Position numbers and translations under genes: made by a program. A stretch of 64,000 nt of DNA, taken from NCBI RefSeq assembly GCF_030272615.1, contig NC_081405.1, positions 608,518,677-608,582,676 of the forward strand, in the 5' to 3' direction. Position 1 is the first letter of the stretch, and each line of letters starts with the position of its first letter. The notes under the pieces are model-generated. The model had not been told where the DNA came from and ran no database searches. It saw nothing but the letters and a program-made list of their open reading frames with translations. This document shows, in pieces, positions 11,992 to 23,320 of the stretch. This DNA is from Cryptomeria japonica (taxonomy: Eukaryota > Streptophyta > Pinopsida > Cupressales > Cupressaceae).

Positions 11992-13147
11992 TGTTGGCTT
12001 GATGATGATGTTTTGATGTAATAGGTTGATTGGTGACTTTTTTTATGTTGTCATTAATGAAAACTATGTTTTGATAGTCATGTAAGTCTTTTAGGCCAAC
12101 TGGTAAAGCATAACAAATAGAGGAGATATTTTATCAGTGAACCGACAAATAGGACTTCAACCTGTAAACAAGAATAGAGTTGTATTCAAAGAAACTGGTA
12201 TGAGTGATCAATGAAGAGTTATGTGATGCGATTTTGCAATAGTGTTAAAGATTGTATCAGGTAACTATGTTTCATACCATGGCAACATATTCAATAGGAT
12301 AAGCAAGTTATGTTGTACAGAGTAGTTAATCATGAAGAACGACTAACTTGTAGAACAAAGTCACTAATATCGGTAAACAGGTACACATAATGTTTTATTT
12401 TTGAGTTGTTATGTTGGTGGCTGACATAAGTAAAGCATGTCATGCAATATTGTCCAGATTCATCGAACCTAAGAAATTGTCCCAAGGTTAGTAGCCAACT
12501 AAGTTGATTTTTATAAAAAGTATGATGAGTTATGAGATGTTGTATGAGATTGTGAGCGAATATTGAGAGTTTTATTGTGTGGTAATCTTACAAGCTCTAT
12601 ATTAATGTCTTGTTAATGTATTGAGAAGAACCGAAGCGGATCTTATGAGGCACAGAGGTGCTACATGCAAATCATTTTACTATTGTTTTCCTAACAGTTG
12701 CAACAGTCAAATCCCCTAGTTGGGTAGGTCCTAATAGGCCTAAAATTGTAAATCCCCTAATAGGGTAGCTCATTAACCTAAGTTTATATCCTCTTGTGAG
12801 GTTGCTCCTAATAGGGCAAATATTTTAACAGGACTGAGGTAAATCCCTTAATTCGGTGACTCCTAATAGGGTCTTCTCATAACGGGGCATATTTGTAAGA
12901 CCTTAACCGATCAAAGATTTCTATTCTGAAGATAGTGAATCTTGTGGGTATTAACTCCCACCATGGTTTTTCCCTTTTGGGTTTCCACGTATAAATCTTT
13001 GTGTTATGTGGAGCTTGATATATTGGGTGTTTGCTTATTTGGTGATATTTCTTTTATGTTTATTAAGCTTCAAGTTATTTAAAGTGGTGATCAGATTCGT
13101 GTTATTGTTTTTGCTTGCATTGATTCACCCTCCCCTCTTAGTGCCTT
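11992..13147 (+). mobile_element. Copia-type LTR remnant (3' LTR)
   Basis: It starts TGTTGGCTTGATG directly after a polypurine tract. Near its right end it has the U5-like series caccatggtttttcccttttgggtttccacgt and then gattcaccctcccctctta (about 13,124-13,142). The same kind of motif, in reverse complement, lies at the inner end of the Copia A LTR (gagagggggg...tgaatcaga). The expected terminal ...CAACA is missing: the sequence passes into the 2-kb repeat copy 2 at about 13,148-13,156, so the LTR is truncated. The small open frame at 13,006-13,278 spans this join and is not a gene. Confidence 0.55.
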
Positions 13148-13155
13148 ATAAGTTT

Positions 13156-15263
13156 ATTGCCACCAACTTAGAAACCATTCTAATGAAGGGACAATTCTTT
13201 AAGACTTTAGGGCTCTCCCACACAACCCTTTTTTGTTTTTTAGGGAAAAGTCCAAGTGCATACTTATATATTACTTAGAAATATTAATATTACATCATAG
13301 AAGGAGTGACAAAATAGTTCAAGAATAAAGAAAAGAACTCAATCTATATGAAGCAATACCAACCTACTACAAAGAGTTGAGCTCAATCTATAGACCTAAA
13401 TCTTACTATCCACATAGCAGAAAAATCATATAACAAGTATCTAGCTAAAATATTGACAAAGAGTAGGACTCAATCTATTTATTCAAAAAGTTGAGGATTA
13501 ACTTAATTGAAAAATATTGAAAGATCATATGGACAATTTATAGGTCTGTCTCGATATCTAAAAAAATTTATTAAAATGGTTTGTTTCCCATCTTCAAAAA
13601 GTAGGGTTTGAATCTAGGTAATAGATATGAAGGTGCTCAACTAGACCAGGGAACAAATTTAAACCTATGTGAATAAAGACATATGGAAAAGTTTTGAAAT
13701 AAAAATTCTACTACATTTTAAAACTGGGAGAACCCAAAGTTGAAGATTTGCACCTTATGAATGACATGAAAGGAATTGATTAGGAACTTATAAATTTTAT
13801 AATCCTTGTCAATTTATATTCCCAATACATGAAGGTACAAAACTACGTGAATGGCATTCATCCTCAAGACTAGTTTTAGGTTTAGATATAGAATGCATTT
13901 ATTTTGTTAGTGATATCAATATATATTTAATAGACAAGGATGAACAAAAGTATCACATCCCTAGTTAGCTAATAAAAATGATAAATATTATTGTTTGCAC
14001 ATACCACATATCACACATTCTTATAAGTTTATAGTTCAATAAAAAATAGACGGTAATGCCCCCAAAGCATGCATCCATAAACACCATAAAATAAATTTGT
14101 ACACTAACTATCTAGGTATCACAAGGGATTGAGTGTTAATGGTATTGGTCCAAGTGCTAGGGTAAAACCACTAACATTGAGTGACTTTTAGCCAGGTTTC
14201 AATATAAAATATTCTAAATGTGACCTATGATTTCTATTTAGATTGGTGGGATTGATATTGATTTTATCTGTAAAAAAAAAAATGTTCGAATAATTCATTA
14301 TCCATTAAATTTATTTTAGTGTAGATATTATCATATTTGACTTTAATGAGAAATGATAATTTTTATTGCATAACTTGAGTGTTGGAAAATCATTAGGTTA
14401 GTATTGTTCTCCTTTGCTCAAATGGCTGTTACATATTCAATAATATAGAATAAAGATCAAAGACAATAAACAATGGTATATAATTGTTAATGTCATGTTG
14501 ATGTCATGCTGTTATCATGATTTAATGTTTATCAAATCTTTTATATTAAATTTATAAATTTTAAATCAAATCTTTCTAAAACATTGAGATAATTAAATAA
14601 TGTTATTTTCAGTTATATCTCTAATCAATAAGATCAACCTAAGAAAACATTTCCACAATGTTTACATCAAATCATTTTAGAATATCCCCGTGAGTAAGAA
14701 TGTTATTTGAAAACATGTCCACAATGTTTGTGTCAAATCATTAAAAAAATTTCACTTGAATCAGAATACTATCTTCAGCTATTTCCTTGCTGGTAAAACT
14801 CATGTCTATTAATGAAAGTCAAACTAAAACAAATGACAATACCGTCTGATAATGTCCTCCAAAATATTTTAAAGCACAAGCATTCCTATCAATCAATGGA
14901 AGGGTAAAGAGTTCATTGAATCGGAGAGCGAAAGTCCATAGTTTGACTCTGGCAGCATAGAAATATCATAATTTTTTGACAAAGTGTAGTCAAATCCTGT
15001 GTTTACAGACTCAATGTTCCTATCAATCAATGGAAGGGTAAAGAGTTCATTGAATCGGAGAGCGAAAGTCCATATTATGAGTCTGACGGCATAGAAATAT
15101 CAAATTTCTTTTTGACAAAGTGTAGTCAAATCGGATCTCGTAACTTGTAAGTCGTGAACGTGCTTACAGAAAGGAGCCCACTTCTGACGTCTTTTCCAAC
15201 AGAAGAGCAAATTTATACTCTGCAAATGCGGCTAAACTCTTTCACTTTCTTCTTTCGATCAAC
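13156..15263 (+). repeat. 2-kb direct repeat, copy 2
   Basis: It matches 3,605-5,579 in the same orientation over its full length. It is about 134 bases longer than copy 1, which is accounted for by the internal tandem duplication at 14,883-15,130. Its right end continues into a 129-base block shared with 10,015-10,142. No coding capacity is seen. The left edge abuts a truncated copia LTR. Confidence 0.75.
14883..15130 (+). repeat. 134-bp tandem duplication inside the 2-kb repeat
   Basis: ttcctatcaatcaatggaag begins at 14,883 and again at 15,017, and both units contain attgaatcggagag, gaaagtccata and ttgacaaagtgtagtcaaatc. Copy 1 at 5.3-5.45 kb has a single unit, so the duplication happened after the two 2-kb copies separated, or was lost from copy 1. 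Confidence 0.85.
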
Positions 15264-15392
15264 GTAATTATCATATAAGTACATAATATCATATACCTTT
15301 GCTAGTCAAACGTACTTTCACGCGTTTACATATTTCTAACAAGTATAATTTAACGCGTTTGCATATTTTTCCAAAATGTCAATATACGTACT
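15264..15392 (+). repeat. Dispersed repeat, copy 2
   Basis: This is the partner of 10,015-10,142. It follows the 2-kb repeat copy 2 without a gap, while copy 1 of the 2-kb repeat breaks off just before this block (at about 5,579). Confidence 0.75.
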
Positions 15393-15633
15393 ACATGAGG
15401 AAGGCACTCGATGAGGTTTCATATATTAAGGGCTATATTTTTAAGGGGTAAAATTATTTCTTACTACATGCTCGTGTCACGAGATTAATTGATGAATTTG
15501 AATTTAAGTTCTTAATCTATATCCTGTTTATTTTTCAGTAAATAACCATCGCTTTGCTTATAATTCATATTGGATATAGTAAATTGAATAAAAGAAAGGT
15601 AATTTTGAACGACTGTTGTTGTGTAAATTGCAG

Positions 15634-15705
15634 AGACCAAGGAGAGCAATCTCAGCCAAAGCGGGAAAACAATGGAAATTGTCGCACCAGTCATATGATT
15701 TGATT
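15634..15705 (+). other. Candidate orphan exon (72 nt, 24 codons)
   Basis: A stretch of distinctly higher G+C is preceded by a pyrimidine/T-rich run ending in attgcag (15,627-15,633) and followed by gtaag (15,706-15,710), the textbook plant acceptor and donor. Between them is one open frame of exactly 24 codons, rich in Arg, Lys, Ser and Gln (starts RPRRAISAKAG). I found no partner exon on either side. Chance occurrence is quite possible; a relic of a host gene or captured fragment is the alternative. Confidence 0.22.
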
Positions 15706-15710
15706 GTAAG

Positions 15711-17165
15711 AAATCGCTCCATTTTCTAGAGCGAATATCAGTCCATGCCCTTGTAAATATATAATGAAGTTGTAGGTATAGTTATGTAAACGACATAGAA
15801 GTTGCCATAAATGTCTGGAACCTTGTTGCTCTAGATTTTCTTAGCAAGATAAGTACAGTTTTTACATAAGGATTTAGGAATAATGAGCTGAGATTTTCAG
15901 GAACGGTAGAGATTCTAAATTTCTGACATATGTGGTTAGGTTTTGTTCACTTGTAAATTTCACCTTCAAACTTTGTAGAACTTGCTCTCTTGTTATTTTC
16001 ATTTGAGAGCCTTGTGGTGGTCTTTGAAAGTGTATTTTCAGCCTTGTTACTAGCAAAGCGAAGAGCGATGACCGATTTATAATATTTCAATCTTCTTGTC
16101 AACATAACAAGATCGTAAACACATTCAATAAATAATATTGATCTGATTGTTTGATATTAATGCCGAAACTAATGTATGACTATGACTCAGCGAATGTGAA
16201 GGGTATGTCCTAACAATTAATATCTTATACTGTTAAGATGATTTATTAAGATGATGTCTTACAAATCTAATTACTAGATGCACAATTTATGACTATTGGA
16301 GCATAAGTCAATCCATAATAAGCATAGACTACGACTATCTTCTTTTAATCATAAAAATGATTTACTTGAATAATATCTAGAAATGTAATTACTAGACACA
16401 AAAGTCATGAGCCAATCGATAACAAGCATACTTCAAGAAAGTTAATGTGAGAAGGAAGGTGTTTGTATTTTAAACCAGAGAATTACATTGTGTCTAATTA
16501 TATCTCTTAATAGAATTCTATTAATTCACCTAGTCTAAGAGGCAAACCTGTAAATCATTGTTCTTATTCCATAATATTAGATTTAGCTTAACAGAAAACA
16601 TAAAAGGGTCCCACGCTCAAGGGAAAGGGGTGGTAACTCAACATTGAATGTTTATTATTTATTTTTAATTGTATAATTTATGAGGTAGAAATTTAGAATA
16701 ATAATTTATGTTTATAGAAGCAATTTATCGATCATTAAATTGAATGTAAGTTATAAATATAAATTTAAAATCTAAAAAATAATAAATTATGATATATCTG
16801 CTTCAATAATTTAACACTTTAATTAAAATTAAAATTTATATTGAATGTAATAGGGAAGAGGGACTAGTAGTAGTGAGGGCTAACTTCATCAATATGTAGC
16901 CATCACATGGTATATCATAAGACCACCTTTTTTTTCAGAAATGTAAAATGGAGACTTAGCTATCTACAAGTAAGGTTTGATGACGTGATTCATCACACAA
17001 CTCTTCAAAATAATGTGTTTAGTGTGAAGTGTCCAAAAAATAAATTTTTACAGATTCGATCAAAACTTAATCCAAAAATCTCTAAGAGTTTCAAACAAAA
17101 AAATATCACTTGTAATTAATACAATATCACATTTTTATGTAAAATATAACATATAAAATTTAGAA
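15711..17165. other. Intergenic DNA, nothing recognised
   Basis: No supported gene lies on either strand. The open frames at 15,874-16,056 (-) and 16,907-17,119 (+) lack motifs and have the composition expected of random A+T-rich DNA. Confidence 0.5.
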
Positions 17166-17173
17166 GGTACTCA

Positions 17174-17211
17174 AGCGAGAGAAGCGGGAGAAGCGGGAGA
17201 AGGGAGAAGCG
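17174..17211 (+). repeat. Short purine repeats in the LINE 5' leader
   Basis: gagaagcgg recurs with small changes (gagagaagcggg, agaagcggg, agaaggg, agaagcg) immediately upstream of ORF1. Tandem repeats in the leader can carry internal promoter activity in LINEs; that role is inference only. Confidence 0.5.
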
Positions 17212-17248
17212 TTTCATTTGAACTCAGGGCAGTGCGGGAAACCTTGCA

Positions 17249-18906
17249 ATGGACAGGCAAACTAGGGGGAGAATGGAAAGAACAATTCTCGGGACTGCTT
17301 GGTTTCCTCTGAGTCGAGTGGAAAGGACCCGACGGATGGGGACCCACAAGCAAAAGACAAGCCTATTGATCCTGATGGAGAAAATGGTGAATCACGTGCT
17401 AAAGACACTCCTAGGCATGAATCTATTCGAAGGGACAGTAGTTGGTCTTGGACTTCTCTATTCGGTGTCAAACCGAGTGGAAAGTCCATGTTCCCTCCAG
17501 TTCATAATGTCTCAGACCCAAAAAAGAGAAGATTCGCTATTGATATTATAGACCCTTTTATTGATCATAACATTAACCTTATGGCAATGACACTGGTTAG
17601 AAAATTTTTGGGCTTGAGGCCAAATATTGATATTGTTAGGGTATTTGCTAAATGCAAATGGGTGCTTAAAGGTCAAGTTGAGATCACCGCTATGTCCAAA
17701 GGGGAGCTGTCTTTAGCTTTGTCTTGCAAGGAAGACCTGTCAAGAGTGCTTTATGATGGCCCTTGGCTAATTGGTAAATCAAGGCTAGCTTTGCAAAAAT
17801 GGGTCCCTAAGATGGACCTTAATGAATCCTTCTTTGTTCAGGCTCCAGTTTGGGTTAGACTATCAGTCCTTCCCTTAGATTTTTGGGTGGAAGATGTGTT
17901 TAAAGGAATTGCTAGCTCTTTCAAGGAACTCCTCTCTATGGACCCTATAACAACAGCTAGAAGAAGACTTACCCTTGCCAAGAATATGCAAGGCATAGAT
18001 ATGCCCTTATCCATTGAGATCAATTCTAGATTGGGAAAATGGAACCAACCTTTGGAATATGAAAGTGTCCCTTTCGCTTTATTTCACTACAAAAAAGAGG
18101 GACATACAGCAAGGAAATACCCACTTCAGGTTGTCAAAGAAAAAGAAAAGAAAGAAAAGGCAATGCAATGGAGAGCAAAAAACCCTGTTAAGCAACCTGA
18201 GGGCTTTGAAAAAGATAAAAGAATCAAAGAGGCCTAGAGTGTCATCACCCTTGACATGGTATAGCAATAAATGAATGTTAATATGGAAAACCTTGAAATA
18301 CCCTTGCTTGGTGAAGGTAAAAATGATCAAACAGGCAAAGACAATAGAGAACAACAAGATACCAATCAGGAGGATCAAAGAAGTGATAACCTGGAAGAAG
18401 GAGAAATATAGGTGGTGTTACAGGTCAATGAGGAAGAAGATTCAAATCACATTACAGAAAACACCAATAGAGATGACCTTAGTAGCAATTATGAAGAAGC
18501 CCAGAAGTGTTTCATCCTTGGAGGAATCTCGTTGTCGGGATCACAACAATTTGTAGAGATGGTGAAATTCACCATCCAACAATCATCAACAACTTCACTT
18601 CTTAATGCTAAGTGGGCTGAGGGCGAAGATATTGACCATAAGATAACCACCCAGAATACTCAAGAGGAATATTGTAATACAAATGAAGTTGTAGAGCGAG
18701 AGAGAGGGGGTAAAAAAGGGCCTAAATCTATCCCTCACGCTAATTTAGTCAAGACAAGAAACTAGACCAAAGCTGACATGGGTTTCAACCCATCTCCTCC
18801 TCGAAGGAAAAAAGCAAGCCAGATCAGAGATCAAGAGGCAAGCAAGAATATAGTAGATGGTACTCAAATGACCATCCATGAGGTATGTTCCCTAGTTACA
18901 AAATGA
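17249..18906 (+). pseudogene. LINE ORF1 (nucleic-acid-binding protein with DUF4283), disrupted
   Basis: ORF1 proteins coat LINE RNA and form the ribonucleoprotein. The best block is 17,299-18,237, one open frame of about 312 codons. Its central part (VRKFLGL...KCKW...WLIGKS...WVRLSVLPLDFW) has the DUF4283 pattern found in plant LINE ORF1. After it comes a zinc-knuckle relic, FHYKKEGHTARKYP, where all three cysteines are lost but the histidine and spacing remain. The ATG at 17,249 is in a different frame from that block, so either a frameshift removed the original start or the start lies elsewhere. After the stop at 18,237 the tail resumes in another frame from about 18,412, with one TAG at 18,763-18,765, and ends at TGA 18,904-18,906, overlapping the ORF2 ATG by the sequence ATGA. 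Confidence 0.8.
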
Positions 18907-21900
18907 AAATAATTTCATGGAATATACGCGGACTGAATAGTCCACATAAACAGGATGTTCTTAGAAATTTAGTTAGAGAACATAAACCGGACATTGTTAT
19001 TATCTAAGAAACTAAAATGACTAAAGAGAAAGTAGAAAATATTAAGTTTTTTAAGGATGGGAAATTTTTCAGTGGAATCTCTGATGGTGCTTCTAGGGGA
19101 ATTGCTATTTTCTGGAACCTAGGGCGCGTTTCTGGGGAGCCAGTCAAGACGGATAGCAATATGTCTTTTATCAGGCTTCATCACACTGGGGATGACACCT
19201 CTTTACTACTTACAAATATTTATGCCCCTAATAATAGATTTGGTAGAAGCAAATTTTGGAAAAAGTTGGAAGCTATTAGGGTTCTTTACAAGGAGGATAT
19301 GTGGAATGTTATGGGGGATTTCAACACCACCATCCAAGATAATGAGAAATTTGGAGGTTTTCCTTCACACCTAAAAAGTAGAATGGATCTTTGGAACTTT
19401 ATCAACAACCAGGGTCTCCATGATATTGAGCTCCAAAGAGCCAAGTTTACCTGGATGAATAGGAGGATGAGAGATGATCTTATTCAAGTCAGACTTGATA
19501 GATCCCTCATTTCTAACAAGTGGTTTAACCATTATCAGTGCTCCCTCTCTGCTATCTATAGGATTGGTTCTGATCATTTTCTTGTCATTCTTGTTGCTGA
19601 TAACACCATTGTTAAAAGAAATTTCTCATTCAGATTTGAAAGGATGTGGCTAGACCATCCTAACCTTGTGTAGGTCATTGAGAAGTGATGGTCTATTGAT
19701 GTCAAAGGTATTGATATGTATAGAATTGCGAAAAAATTAAGATATGTGAAGGACGATATTAAAAAATGGAATAAGGAGGTTTTCGAAGATCTCTTTGCTG
19801 CCAAGACCAAAACCCAGATGGAACTCAAGGGAATGCAAGATAAAACCCAAATGAGTGGATACAATGAAGTATCAATCAGGGAGGAAAATGAAGTGCTAGT
19901 GAAGTACCACAAGATTATCATAAGAGAGGAAGAATTCTGGAAACAAAGGTCTAGATCCCTATGGCTTAAAGCCGGGGATAGAAATACTAGATTCTTCCAT
20001 ATGACCGTGATGAAATACAAGGTTGTTAATAGAACCTCAAAGCTGAAAATTGGGGGAACTGAAATGAGGAAGGATGATGAGATTGGGAAGGAAGCCATAA
20101 ACTTCTTTACTTCACTTCTTTCAGTGGACTTTGGTCTGGATGGTCATTCTCAGAGTGACATCCTTGAGAATATCCCTTCAACTATTAATGAGGATCATAA
20201 CAAGGCCTTGGCAGCCATCCCTTCTGAGGAGAAAGTTAAAAAAGAGGTTTTTTCTTTTGATGGTAACAAAGCCCCAGGCCCGGATGGATTTCTATTGTTC
20301 TTCTTTCAAATCTTCTAGGACATCCTCAAAGCTGATGTAGTTAAAGGTGTGCAAGAGTTTTTTGGGGCTAGAATGATGTTAAAAGAACTTAATACAACTT
20401 TCTTAGTTCTGATACCCAAATGCTTGGGGGTAGACTCTATGAATAAGTTCTGGTCGATAAGCTTATGCGACCTGATATATAAAATTATTTCTAAGGTGGT
20501 AACAAGTAGGATGCTAAGGATTCTTCCTCTGATCAGTTCTCCCCAACATAGTGGATTTGTTCCCAACAGATAAATCCTTGACTCTATCATTTCTATCCAG
20601 GAAAACATTCATTTCCTGGTGGATTCAAAAAAGAAATGATTCTTATGAAGCTGGATTTGTCTAAAGCCTATGACCATGTGGACTGGAGTTTCATGGGTAA
20701 GGTGCTTGGAGATTTTGGTTTTGGAGTGAGATTTATTAAGATGATTGATCAACTCATCTCGACCCCTTCTTTTTCTATCATTGTCAATGGGGTGCCTTCT
20801 CCATTCTTCAAAACTTCTAGGGGTATCAGGTAGGGGGATCCCATATTCCCTATACTCTTCATCAATTTGGTTGAATGTCTAGGTAGATTTATTAGCAAAT
20901 ATGTTTCTTTGGGGCTCCTGTGTGGTAAACGCCCTCATCTGGCTTTAGAGAATGTACTCATCAGCAATTTGTTGATGATACCATTTTAATGGGATCATCC
21001 ACTATCAAAGAAGCGTCCAATCTTAAGAGTCTTCTCAACACTTATAGTATGGCCTCGGGTCAAACCATCAATTGGGAGAAAAACTTTATTTTCTTCTTCA
21101 ACACCCCAGAGGATAGACAAATCAGAATGGCTTGGATCCTTGGATGCCAAATTGGTAAGCCTCCTGCTATCTACCTTGGCCTCCCCTTGGGATTGAAACC
21201 CTCAGAGATATTTTGGAATAGTCTTGTTGATAGATTCAGTAGAAAGCTAGTTGGTTGGAAAGGGACCCTTCTTAGTCAAGATGGAAAAGTCTAGCTCTTA
21301 AAATCTTCCCTCTAGAGTCTTTCGGTGTATGCTTTAAGCCTTCTTAAAATCCCTGGAAAATTTGTTGATGCCATTGAGAAAATCCAAAAAGCCTTCCTGT
21401 GGTCTGGGGTTGAGAAGAAGAAGAGAATGGCTCTCATAGCTTGGGAAAATGTGTGTAAACCCAAAAAGAAGGGGAGTCTGGACTTAAGGAATATCAAAAA
21501 TTTGAACAAAACTCTTCTTGTAAAATATATTTGTAGAACTTATTAGGGAAAAGGAGAATGGAGTGATCTCTGGAAGGTTAAGCACTTAAGGAAAGTTCCC
21601 ACCACTGAGGATTTCCTGGTCTCAAATCATATACCAAGCGGTTCTTTCATTTGGAATAGTATTATTCGGGATAAAGGTATTGCTAGTCTTGGCAAGTTCT
21701 GGGCCATAGGTGATGGTAGGAAGGTGGAATTTTGGGATGATGCTTGCATTGGTGGAGCCCCTTTTAATAAGAAGGCCTCTTAGATGCTCATCCAAAATTG
21801 TAAGGAGAAGATAGGTGCCAAAGTGGCTGATTATTGGAAAGATCAAAAGTGGGTGGACCTCAAATTTATTGATCCCAAACTCAAGCAAGTAAATTTAATG

Positions 21901-23085
21901 ATCAACCATATTGTCTTAAATACTAGAAGGGAAGACCACATGGTGTGGTGTGAGAATTCCTCAAGGACTTATTCGGTCTCTTCTGCTGTCCTTTTACTAG
22001 CTCAATCCCAAGATCCTACTCCTTGCTGGGCTAAGGATTGATATCCAGGTTTGATTCCTAAAATCAATATTTTTTTGTGGATCCTTTTGAGAAATAAGAT
22101 TCTAACTTCTGATAATTTGAGAAAGAGGAGCTTTTATTTCCCAAACATATGCTATCTCTGTCCTAATAATGAGGAATTTGTGAACCACATCTTGTTAGAC
22201 TGTCCTTTTACCACTCCTATTTGGGGGATGTTTTTTCAAATGTGGGGGTTGAATTGGGTTTTCCCAGAGGAGATACAAGATTATTTCAAAAGCTAGCATT
22301 ATTCTACCAATAATATCACAATAAGAAATTTGTGGAAGTTCTCTTTTTCCCATATCCTTTGGGGGGTATGGAATGAGAGAAATAATAGAATATTTTGGAA
22401 TGATATTAACACCTCTAAAGTGGTGTGGGTCAAGAAAAAAATTAAATGTGTTGAGAATGTGATGGCTAGGGGGGTGCATTGTTGTAGCAATAAGGAGGAC
22501 TTTGACATTCTCAAAAGATGAAATATCCCAACCTTTTTGGGCTCCAACATCAACCAAATAAATAGAAGATTATGTTGCTGGTCCTTTCCCCTCAATGATT
22601 GGTTTAAGGCCAACTTTGATGGCACGGCGAAAGGAAAACCGGGACCTGCTGGTTGCAGTGGTGTTATCCGAAATGGGGCTGGCTTTTGCACTGGGGTGGT
22701 TGCCTATCCCTTAGGAATTTAGACCAATCATATGGCGGAAGCTATGGGCGCCCTTCAATCAATTAAATTAGTTTATAATTTAGGGGTCAAAATATCATGG
22801 TTGGAAGGCAAGTCTAAAAACATTATTAATTGCCTGTTAGGTAAACATCAACCTTCATGAACTATCAAAAACATCATTGAGTTTGCCAGGGAGTTCCTTC
22901 AGGGGTTTAAAAAATGCCACAATTTCAATGTTTAGAGAGAGGCTAATAGGAGCATTGACTGGGCTGCTAATGAGGCAATATTAAGCAAGCTAAATATTAC
23001 TTGGAATGGTGAAGGGGAGCTACCATGTGTGGCACGTGATATCTTAACTTATGAAAGATTGCATGGTAATAAGGGTCAGATTTGA
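18903..23085 (+). pseudogene. LINE ORF2: endonuclease, reverse transcriptase, zf-RVT, RNase H (multiple stops)
   Basis: ORF2 nicks target DNA and reverse-transcribes LINE RNA. Domains in order: apurinic-type endonuclease (18,903-19,600; ISWNIRGLN, ETKM, NIYAPN, GDFNTT, SDHFLVIL), reverse transcriptase (about 20,349-21,300; LDLSKAYDHVDW, GDP after a stop, QQFVDDTILMGS, YLGLPLG), zf-RVT (about 21,940-22,240; CYLC ... HILLDC) and RNase H (about 22,600-22,990; ANFDGTAKGKPGPAGCSG, AEAMGAL, REANRSIDWAAN). In-frame stops include TAA at 19,005 just before the catalytic Glu of the endonuclease, 19,671, 20,316 and 20,571. Frameshifts lie at about 20,575-20,635 and 20,940-20,985; the FVDD active site is read only after the second. 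The RNase H segment that normally reads EGDS is EGKS. The last stop is TGA 23,083-23,085. Confidence 0.88.
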
Positions 23086-23320
23086 AATCATTTCTCGAGG
23101 TGTAAGGAGAAGTCATGGTAGCAGGAGTTGGTTTTGTAGGCAGCCAAGAAGGAGGTACAGTAATCATTACAAGTTCACTTTGCATGCTTTATGGGCATTT
23201 TTATCCCTCTTGAACAATAGCATCAGAAACTCCTTTAGATTTCGAGCCAGTTCTCATAGAAAGTTTGTTGCAAAGAAAATAATCAGCTGAGAATTACAGA
23301 CAATTGACATCAATAGCAGC

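Noticed and set aside
13006-13278. 90-codon hydrophobic open frame
   Set aside because: It spans the join between a copia LTR end and the 2-kb repeat; there is no homologous frame in repeat copy 1.
3605-15263. Reading the 2-kb repeats as LTRs of a single 11.7-kb element
   Set aside because: No TG...CA ends, primer site, polypurine tract or coding domains between them fit; the interval contains unrelated remnants instead.
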